From NCBI GenBank assembly GCA_029948255.1, contig JALIZF010001345.1, forward strand, positions 1 to 64,000: a stretch of 64,000 nucleotides of DNA, given 5' to 3'. Numbering within the stretch: the stretch's first letter is position 1; each line of letters begins with the position of its first letter. The position numbers and the translations under genes are program-made. Origin of the DNA: Telmatactis stephensoni (taxonomy: Eukaryota > Cnidaria > Anthozoa > Actiniaria > Isophelliidae). The notes below the pieces were generated by a model. It was given only the letters and a program-made list of their open reading frames with translations, was not told the origin of the DNA and did no database searches. This document shows positions 12,300-21,655 of this stretch, piece by piece.

Positions 12300-12627
12300 T
12301 AGAAACCCGGCCATACCAATCGATAAAAATCGATCATCGGAAACTAATCGAATTAATCGATATTAATCAATATTAATCACTTGATTAGTATTGATTAATA
12401 TCGGAAATCGATGAAAATCGATACTCACAACCCAAGTTACTCTAATCATATCGATTTTCATCGATTTTCATCGATTATCATCGATTATTATCGAATTTCA
12501 TCGATTTTCATCGATTATTATCAATTCTTACATTCGCCACGGGTTTGAAACTTGATCTAAAGATTATTGTGAAACACATTCATCAAACTGCTAATACTCT
12601 GCTTCATATTCACATCAACTATTCACC

Positions 12628-12873
12628 ATGGATGTGAGCGGCGCTGAGGTTGATGCTGAAGTCGTCGATGTCGTAATTAAAAGTGTTGTGAAGGGATATC
12701 ACGAGTGCCCTTTTCAAGTTTTCAAGTGGAAGTCGGCGAAATATTCACGGTGTCAAAAAAGCATGGAGAGAAAGGGAGGGCTTTCAAAGTTCATGATGTT
12801 AGAAGGCAACTTGGCCATCTTGAGCGTACTGAGTGTCCAATCAGCTTATGAACGGCAGCAATTAAGTACATGA
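12628..12873 (+). CDS. Short ORF inside the TCGATTTTCA TIR element, unknown
   Basis: An 81-codon ORF starting MDVSGAEVDAEVVDVV, inside the TIR element. No family is recognised. The +1 frame over the second half is also open and reads VEVGEIFTVSKKHGEKGRAF, so the coding frame may shift at about 12720-12730. Its base composition is less AT-rich than the surrounding arms. It may be a captured host fragment or a remnant of the element's own protein. Expression is unknown. Confidence 0.25.
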   Translation: MDVSGAEVDAEVVDVVIKSVVKGYHECPFQVFKWKSAKYSRCQKSMERKGGLSKFMMLEGNLAILSVLSVQSAYERQQLST

Positions 12874-13097
12874 AAAATACGCCGGTATGGAATGTGCATC
12901 AACGTCAATAGTTCTAATTTGAATTATATACGAGAGAGACTACAATAAAATGTGTTTTGTTATTGTGCAGTGTTTCTTCTGTGGTTGTTTTACAGCCGGA
13001 ATAATACATTTTAAAAATCGATATTAATCGATGAAAATCGATAATTATCGTTGAAAATCGATGATAATCGATAATAATCGATACTCCATAGCTGCCA

Positions 13098-13180
13098 ACC
13101 CTCCCGGATAATCCGGGAGTCTCCAGATTTTGGGCCTCGTCTCCCGGTCTCCCGGATAAAGACCCAAATCTCCCGGATAA
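13098..13180. repeat. CTCCCGGAT-rich degenerate repeat
   Basis: The motif CTCCCGGAT, or its inverse ATCCGGGAG, occurs at least four times in about 80 bp, including the palindrome CTCCCGGATAATCCGGGAG. It is much more GC-rich than its flanks and lies inside the TIR element. Confidence 0.6.
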
Positions 13181-13252
13181 TCGCTCGAATCCTAAAATTG
13201 CGGCCATTTTAACTGAAATATCGTCTATCTTTCTTTAAATATCGTCTTTCCA

Positions 13253-13370
13253 ACCCTCCCCCCACTGAGCGTGAAAATTGACCCAATTAACCCCCCCCAC
13301 TGAGCGTGAAAATCGAACCAATTTCACCCCCCCCCCCCCCCACTGAACGTGAAAATCGACCCAATTCTAA
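13253..13370. repeat. Three ~40-bp tandem units with poly-C tracts
   Basis: Three units of the form C(n)ACTGAGCGTGAAAATCGACC then CAATT occur in a row. The C run grows from about 8 to about 18 bases. Variable C-tract length suggests replication slippage. Confidence 0.8.
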
Positions 13371-13552
13371 GGAAAAAATGTTGATCTCCAGATACGAAAG
13401 CCTTGGGGGTTGGCAGCTATGTACTCACACATTTCTGAGTTATCGATTTTCATCGATTTCCGATATTAATCGATTGATTAATATTGATTATTATCGATTT
13501 TTATCGATTTTTATCGATTATCGGAATTATCGATTGGTATGGCCGGGCTAGA

Positions 13553-14616
13553 AAGCCTAGGAGATTCTTGCCTTTGCGTAATAAGGTGACTAAGGTGTAT
13601 TCAATAATTAAGCCAGGAAACAGGAATTAGTAAATGGTGCAAAATTACACCAAATAAACAATGGAAAACAAATGATTTTTTATTATTAACTTATAAATAT
13701 TTAGTGCGATCTGTATTTTGTACAAATATGTCATGATTATATTGAATGCACTTTATTGTCAATCATGCTCAATGCTAGCAGATAAAAATATAGTGATGGA
13801 TAATCATGGAAATGATAGTAATGTTTATGAGACCTTATATTAGCAACAATTGAAGAATTATTTTAGAATGTACAAAATGATATTTTCAATTAATGAAAAG
13901 TGATACTCAACCACAAATTTGTACAAGCTTTGTGCAACTATGTTCACAGAAACAAGATAAAGTGGATTGAATTGAAGATGTTACTGTATGTAGTAGTATC
14001 AGATTGATGTGCATGGAGGAGCTATATATGGTATCGGTACTGAGCATATATTGTATGACATTACACTTCTTCAAATAAAGCCGGATCAGCAACTGACTAC
14101 TACTATTAAAAACATGGTAATACATGTATTGAAAAGTTGTGTTAAGAAACTGAAATGATTTCATAGAAAGGTAACTGTGGTACTTCTAGAATCTACCAAT
14201 GTGACAACAGCAATATCAAAATCATTTTAACTTGGACATCAAAACAGTCTGCCACAGTTTGTAAGTTTTGTTTCCATAAATCAAAGTAAAAAAAGTACAG
14301 AATAGAAATTTAAATTGTCTGAGCTATAATGTATTATCTATAGATCATATTGGATCATTTGGTAGGCATTTACAAAATAAAGCAGACTGTATACTGTATA
14401 TGTCTGGTGTGATAAAAAGACCAGCAGTATATTAATAACCACCATGATGTGGTACAATTATGTACAAATTATGTGGTACAATTATGTACTTTCTCACCAA
14501 TACAATTTGTGTTCTACTCTGGGAGTACTTGTCATGCATTTTTGCAATCAAAAGACACTGACAAGTCAAACTGGTTTCCATCAACTTCTGTTCTCCATTT
14601 CTCCCCAAGTACTATA
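13553..14616. other. AT-rich gene-free stretch
   Basis: No supported gene and no clear repeat apart from short direct copies of ATGTGGTACAATTATGTAC at 14446-14489. The ORFs here are short and show no recognisable domains. Confidence 0.4.
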
Positions 14617-14689
14617 CACAGGTGTAGCCCGAGTGAACGCCTATTAGGCGTCTAGTTATTATTATTATTAGGATCGCCATAAAATATCG

Positions 14690-15005
14690 TCGGCGGTCGT
14701 CTTTGATCTTGTTTCTTCGTCATTTCGAGCAACGGCTTACAAAGTTCACGATCCTCTAAATCCACAATAATCACAGAAAAACGCTTCAGCCTTCTTAAGC
14801 AAAGTCTCCAGACCGTGGAAAATATAAATGCTGTAGAATGGAATGCCAAATTTAAAATTTACACGTCTTTTTTTGCACAAATTTCTTCATTCCCTTCTCA
14901 ACAAAAACAAAACAACATCACAATTCTGAAGTGACCGGAATTGACCAATCAGAGCGCTCGTTCTCAGTCCCCCAGACTGTCAGGAGAAGTGGCTGGGCTG
15001 CTAAG
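14690..15005. repeat. Right copy of an inverted repeat pair (partner at 10577-11040)
   Basis: Reverse-orientation copy of the block at 10577-11040. The shared pieces, read on this strand, include AAAGTTCACGATCCTCTAAA, GAAGTGACCGGAATTGACCA, CGCTCGTTCTCAGTCCCCCA and AGGAGAAGTGGCTGGGCTGC. The copies differ at scattered bases, so the duplication is not very recent. Confidence 0.65.
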
Positions 15006-15061
15006 GTCCTGTTTACAAAATTTTTCGCGGCTGTGATTGGGTTATTTTTTTTGTCATTGCA

Positions 15062-16569
15062 ACCACAGGTAGCCCAAGCTTTAGGTTTGTGTTGATTTAC
15101 TATAGAATGTAGGGGGACTTTTAAACAGTCGATTTTTTGCCCTAAAATTTAATAAAATTTAATGAAATACTCACAGTGTCTTGTTGTTGCTCTAAATAAC
15201 CCCCTGACTGAGTTTCAGACGATTTCATTCGGGTTTAGGTACTTTCATGTTTGGCGGGGAGAAAGTACCTAAACCCGAATGAAATCGTCTGAAACTCAGT
15301 CAGGGGGTTATTTAGAGCAACAACAAGACACTGTGAGTATTTCATTAAATTTTATTAAATTTTAGGGCAAAAAATCGACTGTTTAAAAGTCCCCCTACAT
15401 TCTATAGTAAATCAACACAAACCTAACCAGCTGAGTTGACCTTCGCAACAATCCCAAGGTCAACCAATCAGAATCGAGGATTTGAAATGCTATTTTGATT
15501 AGCATTTCTTTGTACTACTTCATACCTACCAAGATTATTAATGGATAAAATACGAATGCCTCATTTTCTAGAATGTTGTAAATCCATTTTGCTATTATAG
15601 AAGACATAATAGAGAGTTTCACTAAAATATTTCCGAGTCTAATAAAAAAAATACGAGAAATTCGCGCCTTTTCTGTTAGCGGACGCGCTGCCCAGTGGCG
15701 GGAAAAAGCATTTATTTTGACGAAACGACAGCCAAAGTCCTTCAACTTGTGAGTTTGTTTCCAACTAAACGTAAAGAAATATGATAGAAATTTACATCAT
15801 TGCTTCAATTTGCCGATCTCTTTGCTAATATGATGTTCTCTTTGAATGGAAAAACAAAGTTTTGGAGAAGTTTGGAGGAGTAAACAACACTGAGTTTCGG
15901 TGACTGTGGATGTTTGTGGTTAGCGAGCCGAGGAGATAGTCTTGAGCAGAAATTTACTATAAATGTGAATCTGAGGCACTTGAAGTCCACAATTTCAAAC
16001 AAAGAAATGGCTATCGAAACTACTTATTATCATCTTGAGAAATTCTAAGTGTTTCCAAGGATGTAAGCGACGTTTTCTCTTGGCTGAATCCTGCGTTTTT
16101 ACGAGAGTCGGAGCATGCATCAAGCAGACCGTTTTTGAGAAAATCTAGTCAGCGTTTCAAGGTAACGAAAATAAAACTCATTATGTATAAATTAGTTCTC
16201 ATTTTTGGCGATGTTATTTCTAAAGAGATGATTTATAAATCGTTTATTTTATCAAAGCTATTTGTATGGAAGCTGGTCTTACCGCGGTAGAGTTTAATTT
16301 CAGCGAACTGAGTAAGTTCAAAATGGATAAATTTGCTGGTGTTTAGGACTTTTGCTTATGCTGCAACGTGGGCATGATGTACCATTAGTTGATATTGATA
16401 TACAAAAATAGATTTTCAACTGGTAATATCACAAAATGTTTTTTTATGAAAACCACGAACGATTTCACTTTCTCAAATCAGATTAGGAAATGCTAACCAA
16501 AATAGCTGACCCATAATCCTTTTCGGGGAATGCATTCAACTCAGCTGGAAAGCTTGGGCTACCTGTGTT
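15062..16569. mobile_element. TIR element with CACAGGTAGCCCAAGCTT ends, interrupted by a palindrome
   Basis: The left end CACAGGTAGCCCAAGCTT at 15064-15081 continues, after the inserted palindrome, as CCAGCTGAGTTGACC (from 15428). The right end (about 16535-16568) is the reverse complement of CACAGGTAGCCCAAGCTT followed by TCCAGCTGAGTTGAA. This gives TIRs of about 34 bp. The interior (15430-16530) shows no transposase. A related terminus, CACAGGGAGCCC, bounds the foldback at 54231-54562. Target-site duplications were not clear. Confidence 0.7.
15081..15426. mobile_element. Perfect 346-bp palindromic foldback element
   Basis: Two arms of 166 bp (15081-15246 and 15261-15426) are exact reverse complements as far as read, around a 14-bp spacer (ATGTTTGGCGGGGA). 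The outer ends are TTAGGTTTGTGTTG and its mirror. The element interrupts the TIR of the 15062-16569 element, because the expected AAGCTTTCCAGCTGAG is split at this point. The lack of arm divergence implies a very recent insertion or ongoing arm-to-arm correction. Confidence 0.9.
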
Positions 16570-17029
16570 TTCTCCAAAGGAGTTAATAGCACTCTTCTCA
16601 AAAGTTCGCTCCTGATTTCTTGGAGAAAGTAGTTAAAAGCCAAAAAGGTGAGTAATTTATTGATTGTTCATTCTGAGAGGAAGACCTTAGAGCAGGAAGC
16701 TCATTCGACAAGAAATAGTCGCTCAATGGCGCTTAGTGCTTGTGCGAACATAAGTTATTTGGTTAGAACTAGAAAAGCAGATCGACAGATTTGTAGATGT
16801 CGAAAATGGTATAAAATGCGAGTCAGGTTCATTGTAAACTGTTGTTCCATTGTTCATTATGCATATTTTCACTGGACGGTCTTCAAGATCGTAAACAAAA
16901 CGTACCAAGGAAAAGTACTGGAGGAAATTACGATCGTATAGTCTTCTGTTGTAATTCTTCAAAACATTTAGACTATAGCCCCTGGATGTATTATATATAT
17001 AAGTTAACTAAAAATACCAGAAACCTTCA
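16570..17029. other. Stretch between TIR element and Penelope-like element, no gene seen
   Basis: No recognisable protein. Overlapping short ORFs on both strands (16648-16962) have no domain that can be named. The right part may be degraded 5' sequence of the adjacent Penelope-like element. Confidence 0.35.
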
Positions 17030-17035
17030 GACTCA

Positions 17036-18205
17036 GTGATAATTACACCTACAGACAAGACCAAACGCCTTATAGCCATTGACAAAACCCAGTACAAGGA
17101 CATGGTTCAAAATAGCAGTCTATTGCTACTGACAGGCAATTATCAGCTAAGAAAATCTAAGTTGAATCAACCAAGAACAGAACAAATTAAATTTAATGGT
17201 CAACTTAACAAGATTGCCAATAAATATAGTAAAAAACATCCAGAACTATCCAAGGCACTTAAGGACAATATTTGCTGTGAACCACTGCCATGTTCGGTAT
17301 ATTGCTTGCCCAAAGATCACAAAGAGGGAGAGCTGAAAGGCCGCCCCATTCACGCAGCTACCGACACTCCAGCCACTAGACTATCCAAATTCTTAGCTAA
17401 ATCACTAAACAACCTCCTCACATATGTACCAGCACATCTTAAGAACACCCAAGAATTCATTGAATTTATATCTACGCTGGATAACATTAAAGGTTTCTGC
17501 AGTCTAGACGTAAGTAACTTATATGGATCCATTCCCCTTGAAGACCTCGAGAATGGAACGCCAGGAATATTTACGACAATGAGAGAATTCTTCTCAGAGC
17601 ACAAAACTAACACCGAGCTGAAACATCTGAGCGACGCAGATTTTGTGTCCTTACTGCGTCTATGCATCACAAGTGATGTGGTTCTCATCGAAGGAAACAG
17701 CTACACTCAGAAATCTGGTCTGGCCATGGGTAACAATCTAGCACCTACATTAGCCATCATCTATATGAACCACCTGGATCTTGGTATTCAATCTCCATTT
17801 GAGAACGCCCTACACCTCAAACGATACATTGATGACATGTTTTTAGCATGGACGACAGACAGCATAACACCTGACGTAGTTCTTAATACTGCCAACAGTC
17901 TGAATGCCGCTCTCAAGTTCACAGTGGAAATACCAGAAGATAATCGACTACCCTTCCTCGACACAATGGTTACCTTACACCCACAGACAGGCCGCTTTTC
18001 AACGACACTGTATATGAAACCCTTTCACAGCCAATGTATCACGCCCTGGGATAGTCATGGCCCCATCTCACAGAAGAAAGGCATCCTCATTGGAGAAATA
18101 AAATGCGCTATAGCACGCTCTACTGACCCAAGATCACAACGAGAGTCACTATCATTGATAACTAATCTATACGTCAAGAATGGTTATATCCTGAATCGTT
18201 TGTAA
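17036..18205 (+). pseudogene. Penelope-like reverse transcriptase (broken copy)
   Basis: A 389-codon open frame, without a convincing ATG at its left end. It reads TPTDKTKRLIAIDK early, then VYCLPKDHKEGELKGRPI, FCSLDVSNLYGSIP (RT motif A), SGLAMGNNLAPTLA (motif B), KRYIDDMFLAW (YIDD, motif C catalytic Asp pair) and LPFLDTMV (motif D/E area). The frame ends at TAA 18203-18205. The next frame continues ESFVKSTIKRTL with a TGA at 18229, so a one-base shift plus a stop interrupts the original protein. The catalytic motifs themselves are intact. This is a retroelement protein that would reverse-transcribe the element's RNA at the target; this copy is probably inactive. Confidence 0.88.
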
Positions 18206-18300
18206 AATCAACCATCAAACGTACATTATGAAAATATGGTGCACAATCCTCTACGCATGAACAACAACAGGAACAGGAACAAGAGCTAATCTACATTAGC

Positions 18301-18783
18301 ATGCCATTTATCAACGAAGACCTCAAGAGACAAACAGAAGCTATTATCAAACGGACAGGACTTAACAACATCAGAGTTTACTACATGAATGGACTCTCAT
18401 CGGCAAGAATATTCACACCGCCTAAAGAGAAGCAATGCTGTCCCGAAAACTGTGATACTTGCGTCTCTTCACTAAAACCTAACAAATGTCTAACTAAGAA
18501 CTGTGTCTATAGAATCAATTGTTTACATTGCGATAAGATCTACATTGGCGAATCAAGCAGAACAATAGGATCGAGAATCAAGGAACATGTTAGAATGACC
18601 AAGCAAACTGTTTACACACATCTGGTCAACCATGACAAGCCATCAATAAAAGACATCTCCTGGGAAATCTTACACAAGGATATTGACAACAGCCGCACGT
18701 GCAGAATCATCGAGGCATTGGAAATTCGAAAGCACAAGAACATCATGAATGGATGCATTGGACGAACGCTGAACATAAACTAA
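18301..18783 (+). pseudogene. GIY-YIG endonuclease domain of the Penelope-like element
   Basis: A 160-codon frame that is open from the element's in-frame stop through to TAA 18781-18783. A Cys-rich linker (CCPENCDTCVSS then NKCLTKNCVYRINCLHC) leads into YIGESSRTIGSRIKEH, the GIY-YIG core with the conserved Arg and His. After it come THLVNHDKPS and RIIEALEIRKHKN, which supply the catalytic Glu region. It is the C-terminal half of the Penelope-like polyprotein and not an independent gene. The first Met is probably internal. Confidence 0.88.
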
Positions 18784-18960
18784 CAAAGAAATTAATGAGC
18801 CTTAACATTGACCTTGTATTAGCTCTTACTTAAACTTCTTGTAGAATATGTTATCCACAATCACTGATGAAGCCCTAACCGGTGAAACGTCTGAAATAAA
18901 ACCTCCTAACAAAATTAATGCCTTAAGAAGTTCTGTCTGCAAAGCAAACCTGAAACCACA

Positions 18961-19820
18961 TAAGTTAACTATTATATATTTAGTTTTGTTCAGTACACTT
19001 TGTAAAGTTTTGGAACAATTAAGCTTATTTATAGCTCAAGGTATTTTTGTTTCTTCGATGTATTTAAGAAGAAGAAGAAGAGAAGAACATTTATTTGCAC
19101 TCTTTGATGAAAATTTATACAAAAAATATATGTACAGAACATATATTGTCTACATATTAAAATAAAAATATAGATATTGATGAGCACAGCTACTTTTAAT
19201 AGCTAGAAAAGCTAATGAAGCAAAGTAGATATGGATAGATCGTTGTTCTATTGTGTAGCATAGGTAATGGAGTGAAACCCTCCACTAACTATTGTTGTAG
19301 TTAGCTGCCACACACACACATACAAACACTAATAACTGGAAAAGAAACACACACAAAACACACACACAATTACAATCGTAAAGTATATGAGCTTAACAAG
19401 AGGTACATCAATATATAGAGAGACTTAGTAGTTTGCTTGCAAGTCTCGTATTATATTGATATACTCTAGCTGTTAATACTAGTGAAAAGTTCATTGAATG
19501 CTGATGGAAGTATGTATCATTATGATAGTCGTACATGAACAAAGCATTTTGAATAAAAATTAAATCAGAAAATTTAATGATTTTTAGCTTACGAAAAATT
19601 GGACTAGGGTGACCATTGTAATCAGCAAAAGTTATTATCCTCATTATTTGACGAATTACAACTGTATACAAATAGTCTGATTCCAATGTACAATTTGAAA
19701 TGGTACCTTCTAGAGGTAGAAATCAATTGTTGCCACTCCCATCATTCTGGATTAACACTTAAATCCTTTTTCTACCGGTTAACAACTCAGGAGTCTTTAT
19801 GCTCCATTTTCCACCCTATG
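18961..19820. other. AT-rich stretch with short CA repeats, no gene seen
   Basis: A CA-rich run at about 19310-19372 and otherwise AT-rich sequence. The ORF at 18848-19165 overlaps the Penelope 3' end and ends in low-complexity residues, so it is not supported. Confidence 0.4.
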
Positions 19821-20546
19821 TTAAGGTAGTTCGGGACTCATGAATTTTTACGATAAACTTGCCTTCAAAATTCCTACAAAGAAAGAGGGGCATATAGGAG
19901 GAAATAAAATGTAAAATAAAAATGGGGGGTCACCGAGGTCACTCTTGAGATATGAGGGGAGAGATGTGGGGTGTTTGATGATCTTTTTATGAAAAATGGC
20001 CTCACGATATCTGGTCAAATTATAAGAATTTTGGAACAACCAAATGTATTCAAAAGCAAGCAAAATGATAGCCTGGGATACACGTTTTTGGAGGATCAGA
20101 CAGAAAAATGATAAATTTACTCAAAATCGAAACGATAGAAGTATTCTTTTTTTTCTTTATACGAAAAGTTTATAAAATTATGAGCATAAATCATTCATAA
20201 AATCAGGGTTTAAAGAGTTAGAGAAGAACAAAGGGTAAAAATCTTCGAAAACGAACAAAAAATCAGCCATTTGAGCGTTGTTCTCTGCTCCTTTTCGACT
20301 CATAAAAATTCGCTAAATTTTATAGTTCAAGCTTTTTCTCCTACTTTACACGGTGCACAACATTTTTGATAAATTTGTTTGCAGAATCTGGTCGATAAAG
20401 TACTATTTTTCTTCACCAAAAAACAAATTTCTTCGGTTTTCAATCGCTGACTCACTAGTGCCCAGACTTCCCACGGACAAGCACATGTTCTTTAATAAAA
20501 GTGCGCGCATGAGATGCGCAGTAGCAAGGGTCCCGAACTACCTTAA
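19821..20546. mobile_element. TTAA-flanked MITE with TTAAGGTAGTTCGGGAC ends
   Basis: The left end TTAAGGTAGTTCGGGAC and right end GTCCCGAACTACCTTAA are exact inverses. Both include TTAA, as expected for elements that use a TTAA target (piggyBac- or Kolobok-like superfamilies). There is no transposase in the 726 bp. A diverged relative without clear ends lies at about 58860-59600: it shares AAGAGTTAGA(A/G)AAG and a CTAGTG(C/T)CCAGACT(T/C)CCCACG segment. Confidence 0.75.
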
Positions 20547-21400
20547 GGATATAATTTCTTCGTCAGACTGAAAACTCTGCTAATAAGCTCTGTTCGCAAA
20601 GAGAATTGCCCAATAATCCACACGTGTTTTGGGATATAATGGCTATGCCTGACAATTTATTACATAGCCAGATTTATTAAATATCTCAAAGGCATAAATA
20701 CATAACTGAATGAACTGAATCAAACTAGTCAGTATTAACATATTGCCTTGTGAGGGTGAGGGCAATAGACCCCCAACCCAAGAACACAAGAGGCTGGCCT
20801 GGGGCAGAGGTGGGGTGAAAGTTCAAGAGCTGTGTGCCAGCAAGTCCGAGATACACACCATCCTTTGTACACCATGAGTGTCAACATCATAGGATTCAAA
20901 TTACCGAACATCAATTCCTGTTATCCAGGCTCCCATTGCACTGTGGGTAGCATTAAAAACAGTGGCTCAATTTTTGCATAAAATATTATTTGTTAACAGA
21001 TAATGCATTTATCATTCACTGCTCGAACTTGAAAAAAATCCCCTTTTAATTTCAGTAGTATGATCACCTTGGTGAATGTTACCAAGTAATAAACAGAAAC
21101 AGCACATTAATTATTACTTTATTCTCTTGCTAAAATCAAGATGGCAACCATGTCAAGTTTACTTCAAATCCCCTGGGTATGCCTGTCCCCCCCTCTGAGG
21201 CTTAACATTGACAGGTGCATAAAAACTTCTAAGTGACTATAAATAGAGCGCCTAGTGATTGCCTGTTCATTGACTGTTTAAAGGTATAGAGAGTATTCAA
21301 AATGTCTTGGTTGTCATATTTATTATAATTTTAAATCAGAGTCAACTATTTATTCTACAAATATTTAATCTGTTATTACTGTTCTTTTTTATTATTTTAG
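20547..21400. other. Region upstream of HOIP copy 1, no gene seen
   Basis: An 850-bp stretch before the first recognised HOIP exon. A good 3' splice site (TTTTTTATTATTTTAG) ends at 21400, so at least one noncoding first exon should lie in or upstream of this stretch. Its position could not be fixed from sequence alone. Confidence 0.4.
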
Positions 21401-21655
21401 ATACTAGCTAGATGAATGTTGCAAAGAATGTGGATTCTGAAACTTACTTCTTCTGCAAGCTAAGTACCCATTCAAGGAATCTCCATCTAAATTCAGTAAG
21501 CGAGCCACTGCCCTTAAGTGTTAGTCGTGGAAATCATCACAGCATATGTCACTATAAACTTAAAGAGATGCCAGCATCAATGAGACAAACATAAACAGTA
21601 TATAACCAAAACTCTTACAAGTTTAATAGAAGGATAGAGAGTAAAGTATTACACA
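21401..21655 (+). promoter_or_regulatory. HOIP copy 1 5' UTR with an upstream ORF (21412-21594)
   Basis: The exon that carries the HOIP start codon begins after a splice acceptor at 21400. It contains a 60-codon upstream ORF ending SRGNHHSICHYKLKEMPASM then RQT-stop, 62 nt before the main ATG. The second HOIP gene has a 44-codon upstream ORF with a similar end (SRGNHYSICHFKLKEMPESM then RAT-stop) at the same place. Conservation of both peptide and stop position suggests a regulatory uORF, or a recent duplication that has not yet decayed. Confidence 0.5.

Larger units (their letters stand above)
12301..13552. mobile_element. Non-autonomous TIR element made of TCGATTTTCATCGAT-like repeats
   Basis: The left end (from 12306, CCCGGCCATACCAATCGATA) is mirrored on the right end (TATCGATTGGTATGGCCGGG, about 13527-13546). 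Both arms, and an inner block at 13014-13083, are dense arrays of short units such as TCGATTTTCA and TCGATTATCA. The 1.25-kb interior holds a short ORF (12628-12873), a CTCCCGGAT-rich patch (13098-13180) and three C-tract tandem repeats (13253-13370). No transposase is visible, so it would need a partner element for mobility. Confidence 0.75.
17030..18960 (+). mobile_element. Penelope-like retroelement with GIY-YIG endonuclease, 5'-truncated and broken
   Basis: A reverse transcriptase ORF is followed in order by a Cys-rich linker, a GIY-YIG endonuclease and a 3' region with ACTGATGAAGCCC then CCGGTGAAACGTCTG (about 18861-18892). RT plus GIY-YIG is the signature of Penelope-like elements. The unit starts directly inside the RT N-terminal region, so the 5' end is lost. 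One frameshift near 18185-18205 and a TGA at 18229-18231 separate RT from EN. Confidence 0.85.
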
